Position numbers and translations under genes: made by a program. This document shows, one piece after another, positions 24,201 to 35,308 of a stretch of 64,000 nucleotides of DNA. Each line of letters begins with the position of its first letter. Positions within the stretch are counted from its first letter, which is position 1. The notes beneath the pieces were generated by a model. It saw nothing but the letters and a program-made list of their open reading frames with translations. It was not told the DNA's origin and ran no database searches. Location of the stretch: contig NW_027254961.1 of NCBI RefSeq assembly GCF_042242105.1, positions 10,001-74,000 on the forward strand, in the 5' to 3' direction. The DNA comes from Pempheris klunzingeri. Lineage: Eukaryota; Chordata; Actinopteri; Acropomatiformes; Pempheridae.

Positions 24201-27200
24201 CTGATGTTAGCTCGCTAACTTAGCTTCATCGTCTGAACGACAATAACTAAGAAAATACTATTCAGAACATTTAAACAAAATCAAATCACAGACAGCACAA
24301 ATTCATGAAAGTAAAACCGGTTTGTCTTTGCGTTGCTAAAATAAGCTAAGCTAACACAAACGACTCATTTCACACACGAGCGTGTAGCGTTAGCATGTAG
24401 CATTAGCGTAACATGACTCGACTGTATGTTTTAATGATTAACTCGTGTCGTTTTCTGTTCCAGCTGCTTGAGGAAAGCGTCATCGGTTTTGTGAAGAAGG
24501 AGCTGAAGAGGCTTCAGAGGGTCCTGAGGAAGGATTACCCAGAATGCTTAGGTGGGGAGGAGGAGGAGGAGGAGGCGGTGTTGGGCGGTGAGGATGAAGA
24601 GCAGGGGAGGAGCAGCAGGGAGGAGTTTCTGAAGATCACCCTGAACTTCCTGAGGAGGATGAACCAGGACGAGCTGGCTGACCGTCTGCAGAGCAGTAAG
24701 AGGATTTTAACAGGATGGAGAGACGACATTTACATCTGCTGACGAATAAAAACACTCACTGATAAAACAAGAGTAAAACATCTGGTTGCATCCAAAAAAA
24801 TAGGCAGGTTGTGTTATTTACTGCTTAAATACAAAGAATGGCTATAAATTAATCTATGATCTGAACGTACCTTCTTTGTGCCGTAAATTGAGCCTTTATC
24901 TTCCCAGGAGGTCGGACAGAACTACACAGAAAAAGAGATGCTCATAGGGAACCAATCTAAACTCCAATGGTCGTCATTCTACAGCCATTACACCGTGCAA
25001 TAAACATTTACTTCATAATGATAAGTTAAAGCAAGAACGTTGTCGACTTCCACTTTAAATAAGAGTCGCATACTATAAGATAAATGGCAGATGGTGCTAA
25101 AACAAAAATGGTGTACCCTCAGCTACAGAAATCTCTTTTTTGCATTCACTGTTATTTCCACTCATTTGTTTTATGCTCTTTCAGAATCTGCTGCCTTTTG
25201 CCAGCACAAACTCAAATCTTATCTACGGGGGAAGTTTGAGTGTGTGTTTGAGGGGATCGCCAACGCAGGAAACCCAACTCTTCTGAATCAGATCTACACA
25301 GAGCTCCACATCACAGAGGGAGGGACCACAGAGGTCAACGACGAACACGAGGTCAGACAGATCGAAACAGCATCCAGGAAACCAGACAGACCAGAAACAA
25401 CCATCAGATGTGATGACATCTTCAAACCCCCACCTGGAAGAGAGGAACCAATCAGAACGGTGATGACAAAGGGAGTGGCCGGCATCGGGAAAACAGTCTT
25501 AACGCAGAAGTTCACGCTGGACTGGGCTGAAGACAAAGCCAACCAGGACATACAGTTCATGTTTCCTTTCACCTTCAGAGAGCTGAATGTGCTGAAAGAG
25601 AAAAAGTGCAGCTTGGTGGAACTTGTTCATCGATTCTTTCCTGAAACCAAAGACGCAGGAATCTGCAGGTTTGAAGAGTTCCAGGTCGTCTTCATCTTCG
25701 ACGGTCTGGACGAGTGTCGACTTCCTCTGGACTTCCTCAACAATGAGGTCCTGACTGATGTGACAGAGTCCACCTCAGTGGATGTGCTGCTGACAAACCT
25801 CATCAGGGGGAATCTGCTTCCCTCTGCTCGCCTCTGGATAACCGCACGACCTGCAGCAGCCAATCAGATCCCTCCTGAGTGTGTTGGCATGGTGACAGAG
25901 GTCAGAGGGTTCACCGACCCTCAGAAGGAGGAGTACTTCAGGAAGAGATTCAGAGATAAAAAGCTGGCCAGCAGAATCATCTCCCACATCAAGAAGTCAA
26001 GAACTCTTCACATCATGTGCCACATCCCGGTCTTCTGCTGGATCACTGCTACAGTTCTGGAGGACATGTTGAAAAAGAAAGAGAAAGAGGAAGAGCTGCC
26101 CAAGACCCTGACTGAGATGTACATCCACTTCCTGGTGGTTCAGACCAAACTGAAGAACGTGAAGTACAACGACGGCGATGAGACAGATTCACACTGGAGT
26201 CCAGAGAGCAGGAAGATGATCGAGTCTCTGGGAAAACTGGCGTTTGAGCAGCTGCAGAAAGGCAACTTGATCTTCTATGAATCAGACCTGACAGAGTGCG
26301 GCATCGATATCAGAGCAGCCTCAGTGTACTCAGGAGTGTTCACACAGATCTTTAGAGAAGAAAGAGGGCTCTACCAGGACAAGGTGTTCTGCTTCGTCCA
26401 TCTGAGCGTTCAGGAGTTTCTGGCAGCTCTTCATGTCCATCTGACCTTCAACAACTCTGGGATTGATCTCCTGACAGAGGCGTCTACACCAACGACAGAC
26501 ACGTCCCAAGTGAAGCGATTCTACCAGAGTGCCGTGGACAAGGCCTTAGAGAGTCCAAATGGACACCTGGACTTGTTCCTGCGCTTTTTCGTAGGCCTTA
26601 CCCTGCAGGCCAATCTGGATCTCCTACGAGGCCTTCTTGGTCAGACAGGACATTGCTCACCTACCAATCAGACAACAGTCCAGATCATTCAGAGGAAAAT
26701 CAGGGACGATCCCGGCCCAGAAAGAAGCATCAATCTGTTCCACTGTCTGAATGAGCTGAATGATCATTCTCTAGTGGAGGAGATCCAACAGTCCCTGAGT
26801 TCAGGAAGTCTCTCCACGGATAAACTGTCTCCTGCTCAGTGGTCAGCTCTGGTCTTCATGTTACTGTCATCAAAAGAAGATCTGGACGTGTTTGACCTGA
26901 AGAAATACTCTGCTTCAGAGGAGGCTCTTCTGAGGCTGCTGCCAGTGGTCAAAGCCTCAAACAAAGCTCTGTAGGTACACAGATAGTTAAGACTGATTCC
27001 TTATACTGCATACAGATGTAAGTTATTGTTTGCTCGATTTTGTTCTCCCAGGTTGAGTATCTGCAAGCTATCAGAGAAAAGCTGCGAAGCTCTGGCCTCA
27101 GTTCTCAGCTCCCCGTCCTCCAGTCTGAGAGAGCTGGACCTCGGTAGCAACAACCTCCAGGACTCAGGAGTGGAGCAGCTTTCTGCTGGACTGCAGAGTC

Positions 27201-30200
27201 CACACTGTAGGCTGGAAACTCTAAAGTGAGTTGACCTCATGACGATGACATTCACAAAATGTTTCGGCTTGCTTAGTCATGCAAATGGGGTTTCAGGGTT
27301 TGAGCCTTGATTGCCAAAACATTTCTACTTATTTTATCAGGTTAAATCAAACCGGCCTCACAGACGACTGCTGCCAGACGTTTGCTTCAATTCTCAGCTC
27401 CGAGTCCTCGACTCTGAGAAAGCTGGACCTGAGTAACAACAACTTGGGGGATTCAGGATTCACGCAGCTCTCTGTTGGTCTGGAAAGTCCATATTGTAAA
27501 TTGGAAACTCTAGGGTAAGAGCTTCATGGTTGTCAGAACTGATTTTCAGCATTTTAGTCACAAAGAAAGTTTATGCTGGTTTGGTTGCAGCTCACAGTTA
27601 GATCATTATTAATCATTATTAAACTGGGATACAAGCTAATGTCGAGATGATTTATCTCCAGTTTAAATTTTTGACTACTTAAAGACCTGAATTCCATCTG
27701 GGAGCTTCTAAAATCTTTGGGCCCTCTGTCTGTCCAATCTAACGGAAACGTCAAAGGGGATTTAACATAAGAAATATGTTGTTTTTCCCATTTACTGATC
27801 CAGGGTCAGCATCTGCGATCTATCAGGGAGAAGCTGTGCAGCTCTGGCCTCAGTTCTCAGCTCAGAGTCGTCTAGCCTGAGAGAGTTGGACCTGAGTAGA
27901 AACGACCTCCAGGATTCAGGGGTGACGCTGCTCTTTGCTAGACTGGAGAGTCCACACTTTAAGATGAAGACTCTCAGGTAACATTTATTTTATACATATG
28001 GGTCGTCATAGAGGCACCACCCTGACAACCACATACCTGAGAGAGCGTCCTCCCCATAAAAGAAAAGGTCCAAGGCTGCGATTGTGTTGTAGCGTTGGTA
28101 CAACCCTCTCTCTCTCCCTTGTTCCTTGTTTCTATCAGGTTGAACCAAACCAATCTTACAGAGAAAGCCTGTCAGGACGTATCAGCGGCTCTCAGCTCCC
28201 CCTCGTCTACTCTGAGAGAGCTCGACATGAGCGACAACGACCTGCAGGATTCAGGAGTGAAGCTTCTGTCTGCTGGGCTGCAGAGTCCACATTGTGGACT
28301 GGAGACTCTCAGGTCAGGACTCACCATGCTGTACCACAAATCACAGTTAGAACCCTAATTTACATAGAGAGCACTACCAGTTCATAAACACTTAACCTGT
28401 GTTGGATTTTCTTTGCTAATAAGAGTTTAAAACAGATTGGGAAAGAAAGTGTTTTTAAAAATGTAAATAATCATTTAATCCCAAAGAAGTTCCTGCAAAC
28501 AGTAGATTCACTTATGGAGGCGAAGTAAAATCAGACAAATGTTTTGTTTTTGATTAATGGCAGACCACTTTAAGAGCGCTATCGTAGCTTATTAGCTGCA
28601 CACAGAAAATGGTGGTTCTTCAGCGGTTCTTTGCGGTGGTTGAGGTGCTCTATAGAACCTATTCAGCTCCTGTATGTTTCTTTAGAGGTTCTCTACTGGT
28701 TCTTCAGTTTAGGAAAGTTTAGCTGGGTAAAGACTTTCACTTGACAAAAGGTGCTATGTAGCACTCCTCTAAGATCACGAGCCAAAGAACAACTTTAGTA
28801 TTAGTAGAATAAACGCCGGCCCAGTTAAGATAAAGTACTAGCATGTTTCCGGTTGGCTAAAGTGTTAGCCGTTAGCTTGCCAACCACCCTGCGAGTAGTC
28901 ACTACGTCTCCTCTTTGCAGGCTGTCGGGCTGTATGATCACAGAGGAAGGCTGCGAGTCTCTGGCCTCAGCTCTGAGCTCAAACCTCTCCCATCTGAGAG
29001 AGCTGGACCTGAGCTACAACCATCCAGGAGACTCAGGGGTGACGCTGCTGTCTGCTGGACTGAAGGACCCCCAGTGGAGACTGGAGACCCTCAGGTAGGA
29101 CTGACATGCTGCGATGTGGAGGAGGTTTGTTGTGAATAATCACTTAGTCTTTGGATAGCAGTAATTTATTCCATGGATGTGACTTTTCTTTCACCCGTCA
29201 CAGGACGGACCACGGCGGAATCCAGAGGTTGAAACCAGGTCTGAGGAAATGTAAGTCTGTTTCAGTTTGTTATCGTAAAAGCCACAAACGACATTAACAC
29301 CTTCTAAATCACTGGCATTTAAAAACTAGGGAAACTACAAAGCTACAGAATATTTGCTCTGGTTGTTTGCTTTATAAAGTCACCAAAGTTTTACTGATTT
29401 TGTCTGCGATTTTATGAATCAGAATTTTTTGGAAACATTTATTAGTAATTTCCTAGAAAGTGTCCTTCAAATAATCATGTAATTTCTTTCTATTTATTTC
29501 ACAAATGTATTTGACAGAAAAGGTCGATTTAAACCCAGTTAAGATTAGTTTATCATTGAAAACTTTTCATACAGTTTAAATTCGACTCTTGTCTGTTTAC
29601 ACCATAGACTGTACATAAAAATGGACAACTGTCAAATCTCCGTCGCTCTCTGCTCATAAAAATGAGCCTCGCTCAGAAACTAAAACATGAAACAGTTCAG
29701 ATCTCTTCTGGAGGTTCACAGATCTTTAGTTTCTGTTTCTACATCCACTGTTGTTCTGGATCAACATGTTCTCTGTCTTTCTTTAGTCTCCTCTGATGAA
29801 CAACATGTCTGAAGTCTTTTCTCACTCATTCTGCTTCAGTGACTTCTGGAACCTTTTAGCTGAGGTTGGACACATTTTAGGGACATGAAGAAGAAGAAGG
29901 TCCTCCTACTACACAGACAGACCATTTTAATTCAAGAGGCCAAAAAGTTAACTTAAACCGTGATCTCTTCCTAACCAGGTAGTTCTGGTACCTAAACCTA
30001 ACCAAACTGCCACTGAAAGCTGAAAATCCAGATAATCCTCCAGAGTGAAAGTCCTGCAACTAAACCACATCAGCCTCAATGTTCATAAATGAGTTGTAGG
30101 ATCAAACTGGTGTTAAACAGCCGAACAGCGTCCATCTGGATATTTGCACCCAGATGGCACTCAGGTGGTCTTTTTAATAGTCAAAGTAATCCTGTTGTAT

Positions 30201-30818
30201 TGTCCCCATTTAGACGCCTGTGATTTGACGCTGGACTATAACACAGCACACAGAAAGCTTCAAGTGTCCGAAGACTTCAGAAAAGCATCAGTCGTGACGA
30301 CGGACCAGAAGTGTTTGGATCGTCCAAAGAGATTTGACTGCTTGCTTCAGCTGCTGAGTAGAACTGTTCTGACTGGTCGCTGTTACTTGGAGGTGGAGAG
30401 GAAAGGGCCGGTGTACGTAGGAGTGGCGTACGAAGGAATTAAAAGGAAAGGGAAGGGAGACGACTGCCAGCTCGGAAAGAACGATAAGTCCTGGAGTCTG
30501 TACTGCTCTGATGATAGATACTCTGTGTGGCACGATAACCGAAGAACAGCCATACCCTCCGACCCTCCGTCCGTCAGAGTGGCGGTGTACCTGGACGGTC
30601 CTGCTGGCGTTCTGTCCTTCTACAGGGTCTCCTCTGACACACTGATCCACCTTCACACCTTCAGCATCATGGTCACTGAACCTCTGTACCTCGGGTTTAG
30701 ATTCATGTCTGAATCTTTTGGGCCCTCAGTCTCACTGTTAAAGGTGGAAGAAGAAAAGTCTCTTCCTGAGGACTCAGACACTCAAAAAGCACACAGAGGT
30801 CAGAGGGTCCGTCAGTGA
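21224..30818 (+). CDS. NLRC3-like NLR with B30.2, copy A
   Basis: Fish NLR-C type cytosolic sensor. Exons: 21224-21237, 22230-22358, 22513-22617, 23037-23141, 23370-23436, 24464-24695, 25185-26970, 27052-27225, 27341-27514, 27804-27977, 28139-28312, 28921-29094, 29204-29250, 30214-30818. All junctions are GT-AG and in phase; total 3960 nt, 1319 aa. Domains in order: a Pro-Gly tract; two tandem ~35-residue peptides ([20 protein letters not shown]); a helical acidic exon ([20 protein letters not shown]); FISNA; NACHT with Walker A GVAGIGKT (about 314-321), Walker B FIFDGLDE (about 387-394) and LWITARP; five 174-bp LRR exons; PRY-SPRY/B30.2. The last ~10 residues and the TGA lie in a minisatellite unit. 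The 14-bp first exon (MEMEG) is the least certain part; the rest is firm. Alternative N-terminal exons are possible. Known role of the family: innate sensing; the ligand is unknown. Confidence 0.9.
22258..22310 (+). repeat. CCAGGA hexamer repeat inside NLR exon 2
   Basis: About nine units of CCAGGA encode a Pro-Gly dipeptide run in copy A. The exon is absent from copy B. Confidence 0.9.
23508..23855 (+). repeat. TATTTATRTGTT intronic satellite
   Basis: About 350 bases of TATTTATATATTTATGTGTT-type units between NLR exons 4 and 5. The copy B counterpart (36603-36790) is about half as long. The Tyr/Ile/Phe/Cys-rich frames are artefacts. Confidence 0.95.
29605..29900 (+). repeat. Interspersed non-autonomous repeat in NLR intron
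   Basis: It begins ACCATAGACTGTACATAAAA and continues GTTCACAGATCTTTAGTTTC and TTTTAGCTGAGGTTGGACAC. This resembles a common teleost dispersed repeat (memory-based). Copy B carries it at about 43160-43460 with indels, so it predates the duplication. Confidence 0.5.
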
Positions 30819-30843
30819 CCCCCCAGAGGTCAGAGGATCCTAC
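30796..30843 (+). repeat. Single unit of the ~31-bp minisatellite
   Basis: One and a half units (GGTCCGTCAGTGACCCCCCA then GAGGTCAGAG), followed by ATCCTACCGACAG as at the right side of the 33-kb array (GTCCTACCGACAC). It overlaps the 3' end of the copy A NLR coding sequence. Confidence 0.9.
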
Positions 30844-31065
30844 CGACAGTTCATCTCACATGGTTTCCTCTAAGCCTTCAGCCCCATGAAACACAGACTG
30901 CTTGAACAGGTTAATTGTTTTTGAATAATATCACTGCATTTTCCTCTCAATGTAAGTTTTCTCATCATTTTCTTGTTATGGGTTAACCTTTAGTTCTGCT
31001 CACTTTGGTTTGTTTGCAAAAACCAATTTATTGACACTAACTGGTCATATGATAATACCAGCTCT

Positions 31066-31125
31066 TCCTCGTTAGTATAGTGGACAGTATCTCCGCCTAT
31101 CACGCAGAAGACTGGGGTTTGATTA
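31066..31125 (+). pseudogene. tRNA-Asp relic
   Basis: TCCTCGTTAGTATAGTGGAC matches the 5' part of the intact tRNA-Asp genes. The anticodon loop reads CTATCAC, the anticodon stem is mismatched (CCGC/GCAGA), and the T arm breaks off after GGGGTTTGATT. It is a degenerate member of the tRNA-Asp cluster. Confidence 0.85.
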
Positions 31126-31254
31126 ATTATTGTTATTTCTTTTTTGTAAAAGCTTTAACACAAACTCAACTTAATGATCGATTGAAATTCACTCTGTGTG
31201 TATGCTTGTATGCTGATTAGTCGACTGGATGTGGCGATAACAGGAGCTGTTCAT

Positions 31255-31500
31255 TCTCCATTCATCTTCTATGGCAGTGCAGGTGTAATACCGCCTCTCG
31301 CCACAACGCGGCTCAATGGCAGAGTGGCGCTGTTCGGATTTCTGTTACTTGGATGTACTGAAATGCCAAGAGCGCAGAAGAAGCAGTTAACCAGAAATAC
31401 AGCAGTTTAAGTGGAAATTTTGGCAAAATTACAAGATTTCCTCGTGGTTTTTCTGCTTGCAATGAATCAAACTCACAGATGTCTTCTTTGTTTGATCAGA
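31255..31500 (+). repeat. tRNA-cluster flank repeat, copy 1
   Basis: GTGCAGGTGTAATACCGCCT to CTTGGATGTACTGAAATGCC and on to CAAAATTACAAGATTTCCTC is repeated at about 34300-34500. In each case a tRNA-Asp follows (about 220 bases later here, about 100 bases at the second copy). It is therefore part of a local duplication including the tRNA. Confidence 0.8.
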
Positions 31501-31723
31501 AACTCATCGGCTGGTTTATATTCAGCTCGTTCCTCGTGTTTATTTAGCTATTTTGTCACTGAACAGGTTGATTGTTATTGAATAATATCGCTACATTTTC
31601 CTCACAATATAAGTTTTGTCATCATTTTCTTATTAGGTGTGTTTTGGTTCAGCCCACCGCCTTTGATTTGTCTGCAAAAGCCGATTAATCGAATTGAACT
31701 GGTCACATAATCTTATTAATTCT

Positions 31724-31795
31724 TCCTCGTTAGTATAGTGGACAGTATCTCCGCCTGTCACGCGGAAGACCGGGGTTCGATTCCCCGACGGGGAG
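31724..31795 (+). tRNA. tRNA-Asp (GUC)
   Basis: A 72-nt tRNA: acceptor TCCTCGT with ACGGGGA plus G, D arm TAGTATAGTGGACAG, anticodon arm TCCGC-CTGTCAC-GCGGA (anticodon GTC), T arm CGGGGTTCGATTCCCCG. A and B boxes are intact, and a T run near 31808 is a suitable Pol III stop. Identical in sequence to the gene at 34597. Confidence 0.97.
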
Positions 31796-32093
31796 ACATA
31801 ATTATTATTTTTTCTTCTTTGTAAAAGCGTTAACACGAACTTAACTTATTTCTCAGGCTCCGTCAAACAACACTCACACATATATGTTTAAGAAAGTCAT
31901 AGTAGGATAAAATATAATACTGTGATAGAAGGGTGTACAGTAATGTAAACAAGGAGGAGTTTCTTTTTATGGAAATAGCTGCCTAAAGGAATCAAAATGA
32001 AGCTATATTTGGAATATTTTCACCACTATACATTGCTGTCAAACAGCTTTGTACATGGTGAACAGCATCTGCTTTATCTCAAAAATGCAAAGT

Positions 32094-32360
32094 CACCAGA
32101 CTCCATTCACAAAAACAGTGATTTTACCTAACTGAAATAAGTCAAGGGGAAATTAAACCCACTGTAAGTAATATCAGTTTAAGTGCAGGAATTGTTGGTC
32201 ACCTGTTGCCTCGATGGGTTAGTTCGTGTTATCATGAGACTTTGGTGTTTTAGTTTGGATCCTAACGATCGGGTTAGTTTGTTGACTGAGGCTGTGGTAG
32301 CACAGAAACTCCCGTGTTGCATGCATGTAAAATTAGTGTTTTTTTCAATGGAGTCTGGTG
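32094..32360. repeat. Foldback element (inner hairpin type)
   Basis: Left tip CACCAGACTCCATTCAC, right tip TTCAATGGAGTCTGGTG. The arms share GGAATTGTTGGTC-like and GTGTTAT text. It is non-coding and lies between the tRNA-Asp and tRNA-Val genes. Confidence 0.75.
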
Positions 32361-32440
32361 GCTTTGAAGAGGGCTCCATTTTACAAAGGACCCACTTCCC
32401 TTATGGAAGCATGACTTCACTGTTCGTTTAAATAAAAACA

Positions 32441-32513
32441 TGTTTCCGCCCGGTTTCGAACCGGGGACCTTTCGCGTGTGAGGCGAACGTGATAACCACT
32501 ACACTACGGAAAC
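32441..32513 (-). tRNA. tRNA-Val (CAC)
   Basis: A 73-nt minus-strand tRNA: acceptor GTTTCCG with CGGAAAC plus A, anticodon arm TTCGC-CTCACAC-GCGAA (anticodon CAC), T arm CCCGGTTCGAAACCGGG. TTTTTATTT follows on the minus strand. It differs from the gene at 49503 only at the first anticodon base. Confidence 0.97.
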
Positions 32514-32836
32514 TCATGCACGCTCCTACACGTGCCCGCGCACAAATTGTAAGACATACACACCTGCATCTATCTGTGTGCTCACTGTTTATGAGAAGAA
32601 ACTTCAAGCGAACAGACGTCGCCGAAGCAGTTCGCCTCACAGGCAGAGCAGAACAGGTAAAACGTGTGTGTATGAGAGAGTCACCTGGCAGGTGTCAGCA
32701 GGAACGCTGCTCCTTCCCCGGTGGTCCCCGTCCGCTGAAACGGCTTCAGTCGGTGGGAGAAAGTAGGACAGGTCCGCAGAGAGTTCACCAGTCAGCTCTG
32801 CTGTCTGAGTGTGAGCCAAACACACACCTGTTGTTA

Positions 32837-33019
32837 GAGCGCCACCTGCAGGTTGAAGCAGATAAAACAGGAGATTAAAGGTGGGGAGACATTTCTCCGG
32901 AAAAGGAAAAAATAAAACCAGTGAAATCCTTTAGCTGGGACCTCTGTGACAGAAAGATGGATGTCAAGGGAAAAACAGCAGGGCTATAAATTATTATTAA
33001 GAGTTTTACTGATCAATCA
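32837..33019 (+). repeat. Minisatellite left-flank module (L1)
   Basis: AGAGCGCCACCTGCAGGTTG through GGAGACATTTCTCCGGAAAA to GAGTTTTACTGATCAATCAG. It is nearly identical to 47971-48152, where it also directly precedes a minisatellite array. Confidence 0.92.
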
Positions 33020-33930
33020 GGACCATCAGTGACCCCCCAGAGGTCAATAAGGTCCGTCAGTGACCCCCCAGAGGTCAGAGGGTCCGTCAGTGACCCCCCA
33101 GAGGTCAATAAGGTCCGTCAGTGACCCCCCAGAGGTCAATAAGGTCCGTCAGTGACCCCCAGAGGTCAGAGTGTCCGTCAGTGACCCCCCAGAGGTCAAT
33201 AAGGTCGGTCATGTGACCCCCCAGAGGTCAATAAGGTCGGTCATGTGACCCCCCAGAGGTCAATAAGGTCCGTCAGTGACCCCCCAGAGGTCAATAAGGT
33301 CCGTCAGTGACCCCCCAGAGGTCAATAAGGTCGGTCATGTGACCCCCCAGAGGTCAATAAGGTCCGTCAGTGACCCCCCAGAGGTCAATAAGAGGTCAAT
33401 AAGGTCCGTCAGTGACCCCCCAGAGGTCAATAAGGTCCGTCAGTGACCCCCCAGAGGTCAATAAGGTCCGTCAGTGACCCCCCAGAGGTCAATAAGGTCC
33501 GTCAGTGACCCCCAGAGATCAATAAGGTCCGTCAGTGACCCCCCAGAGGTCAATAAGGTCCGTCAGTGACCCCCCAGAGGTCAATAAGGTCCGTCAGTGA
33601 CCCCCAGAGATCAATAAGGTCCGTCAGTGACCCCCCAGAGGTCAATAAGGTCCGTCAGTGACCCCCCCAGAGGTCAGAGTGTCCGTCAGTGACCCCCCAG
33701 AGGTCAATAAGGTCCGTCAGTGACCCCCAGAGATCAATAAGGTCCGTCAGTGACCCCCCAGAGGTCAATAAGGTCCGTCAGTGACCCCCCAGAGGTCAGA
33801 GGGTCCATCTGTGACCCCCCAGAGATCAATAAGGTCCGTCAGTGACCCCCCAGAGGTCAATAAGGTCCGTCAGTGACCCCCCAGAGGTCAATAAGGTCGG
33901 TCATGTGACCCCCCAGAGGTCAGAGGGTCC
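33020..33930 (+). repeat. ~31-bp minisatellite, array 1 (about 29 units)
   Basis: The unit is GGTCCGTCAGTGACCCCCCA plus GAGGTCAATAA (31 bp) or GAGGTCAGAG (30 bp). Variants are GGTCGGTCATGTGACCCCCC and CAGAGATCAATAA. Every unit carries TGACCC and, about five bases later, AGGTCA (or AGATCA). It lies between the two NLR copies. Confidence 0.96.
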
Positions 33931-34299
33931 TACCGACACCTGTTTACGTCACTTAGTCTGCCGCCCATTACAGCACCCTACCTGTGACCACGCCCTTAAT
34001 TATGCACAAATGTAGGACTTAACTAAATTTCACCTTTAGAAGACGATGCTGCGTGTTTGCTCCAGGTGTCAAAATCCCCACAGGACGCTGCAGGCTGCAG
34101 GTAGACTCCCAAAGAAAGAAAAGAAAGGCCTGCGGGTACATGAGCGGTCCGCTCAGGACCTGCACATCATGTACAGACCCGTGATTTCCTCTAAAAACAC
34201 CAAGAAACGCACAGACGTCCTGCAGTAGCGTGGAAGGGAGAACTTTTCCTCTGTGGCTCTGCAGGAGGGAGAAGTGGCGCCCATCGACGGCTTCTTCTG
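33931..34299. other. Non-coding between array 1 and tRNA flank repeat
   Basis: A 60-codon basic frame starting near 34046 has no recognisable domain and no supporting context. Nothing else seen. Confidence 0.5.
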
Positions 34300-34500
34300 T
34301 GCAGGTGCAGGTGTAATACCGCCTCTCGCCACAGCACGGCTCAATGGCAGCGTGGCGCTGTTCGGATTTCTGTTACTTGGATGTACTGAAATGCCAAGAG
34401 CGCAGAAGAAGAAGTTAACCGGAAATGTAGCAGTTTAAGTGGAAGTTTTGGCAAAATTACAAGATTTCCTCGTGTTTTTTCTGCTTGGAGCTTGGCTTCT
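34300..34500 (+). repeat. tRNA-cluster flank repeat, copy 2
   Basis: Copy of 31255-31500: GCAGGTGTAATACCGCCTCT to CTTGGATGTACTGAAATGCC. It is again followed by AAAGCCGATTAATCGAATTG and a tRNA-Asp. Confidence 0.8.
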
Positions 34501-34596
34501 TATTAGGTGTTAACTTTCGGTTCAGCACACCGTCTTTGGTTTGTCTGCAAAAGCCGATTAATCGAATTGAACTGGTCACATGACCTTAACAGTTCT

Positions 34597-34668
34597 TCCT
34601 CGTTAGTATAGTGGACAGTATCTCCGCCTGTCACGCGGAAGACCGGGGTTCGATTCCCCGACGGGGAG
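34597..34668 (+). tRNA. tRNA-Asp (GUC), second copy
   Basis: 72 nt, identical to the gene at 31724, with the same 5' flank (GAATTGAACTGGTCACAT) and the same 3' flank (ACATAATTATTATTTTTTTC, a Pol III stop). All stems pair. It is a recent duplicate. Confidence 0.97.
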
Positions 34669-34893
34669 ACATAATTATTATTTTTTTCTGTTTTGTAAAA
34701 GTTTTAACACGAACTTAACTTAATTCTCGGGCTCCGTCAAACAACACTCACACATATATGTTTAAGAAATTGTAATAAAGTATAAAACAATATGAAATAA
34801 GGGTAAATTCAGGGATTACAGCAGCACAAAGACAGAAACTGGTAGATGGAGAAACTTCAAAATATTATATAATATTAAATATATCTTCCAACA

Positions 34894-35126
34894 CACCAGA
34901 CTTCATTTACAAAAACATCGATTTTACCTCACAGACCACAGGAGCTGCTGGTCTCGACCTGCTCGTTTGTTTGTGTTATTGTGCGTCTCTGGTGTTTTAA
35001 AGGTTTAGTTCTGATGCAGCATAATATCTGTATAACGCACAATAACACAGTCAAACTAACCAAGTGAGGCAGCAACTCCTGTGTTCTGAGAGCTAAAATT
35101 ACTCTTAATGTCAATGGAGTCTGGTG
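34894..35126. repeat. Foldback element upstream of NLR copy B
   Basis: Same 233-bp hairpin as at 20809-21041, differing at very few bases. Confidence 0.85.
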
Positions 35127-35308
35127 CCTTTGAAGAGAGCGGTGTTGATGTTGATAGTACAGTGATATTTTTCACTGTATTGAACATGTGTGATCTCTGT
35201 GGCCACAGGTTTGGTCAGACCGGTTACACCAGGAAGGGTGGTGACTGCCTGCACACACACAGAGAGAAGCTGCTTCCACTTTCAGCTGCGTAGAGAAGAA
35301 GCCCCAGC

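Larger units (their letters stand above)
20800..30795 (+). repeat. Segmental duplication, copy A
   Basis: This matches 34885-44290 almost base for base through exons and introns. Similarity starts at TCTTCCAACACACCAGACTT, the left tip of a foldback element. It stops inside the last NLR exon, where copy A enters a minisatellite unit. Main differences: copy A has an extra stretch of about 0.8-0.9 kb within 21712-22640; its TATTTATRTGTT array is longer; it lacks about 0.63 kb present in copy B at 37696-38325; and it keeps 60 bases of B30.2 coding sequence missing in B. Confidence 0.93.

Noticed and set aside
25091-25184. Start of the NLR frame at 25091 (MVLKQKW)
   Set aside because: A CTTTCAG acceptor at 25184 joins in phase to the upstream exon. 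The residues before it are intron translation, although they happen to be hydrophobic.
33020-33930. Possible CRISPR-like array
   Set aside because: Units are directly adjacent, with no unique spacers, and the window is a vertebrate genome. It is a minisatellite.
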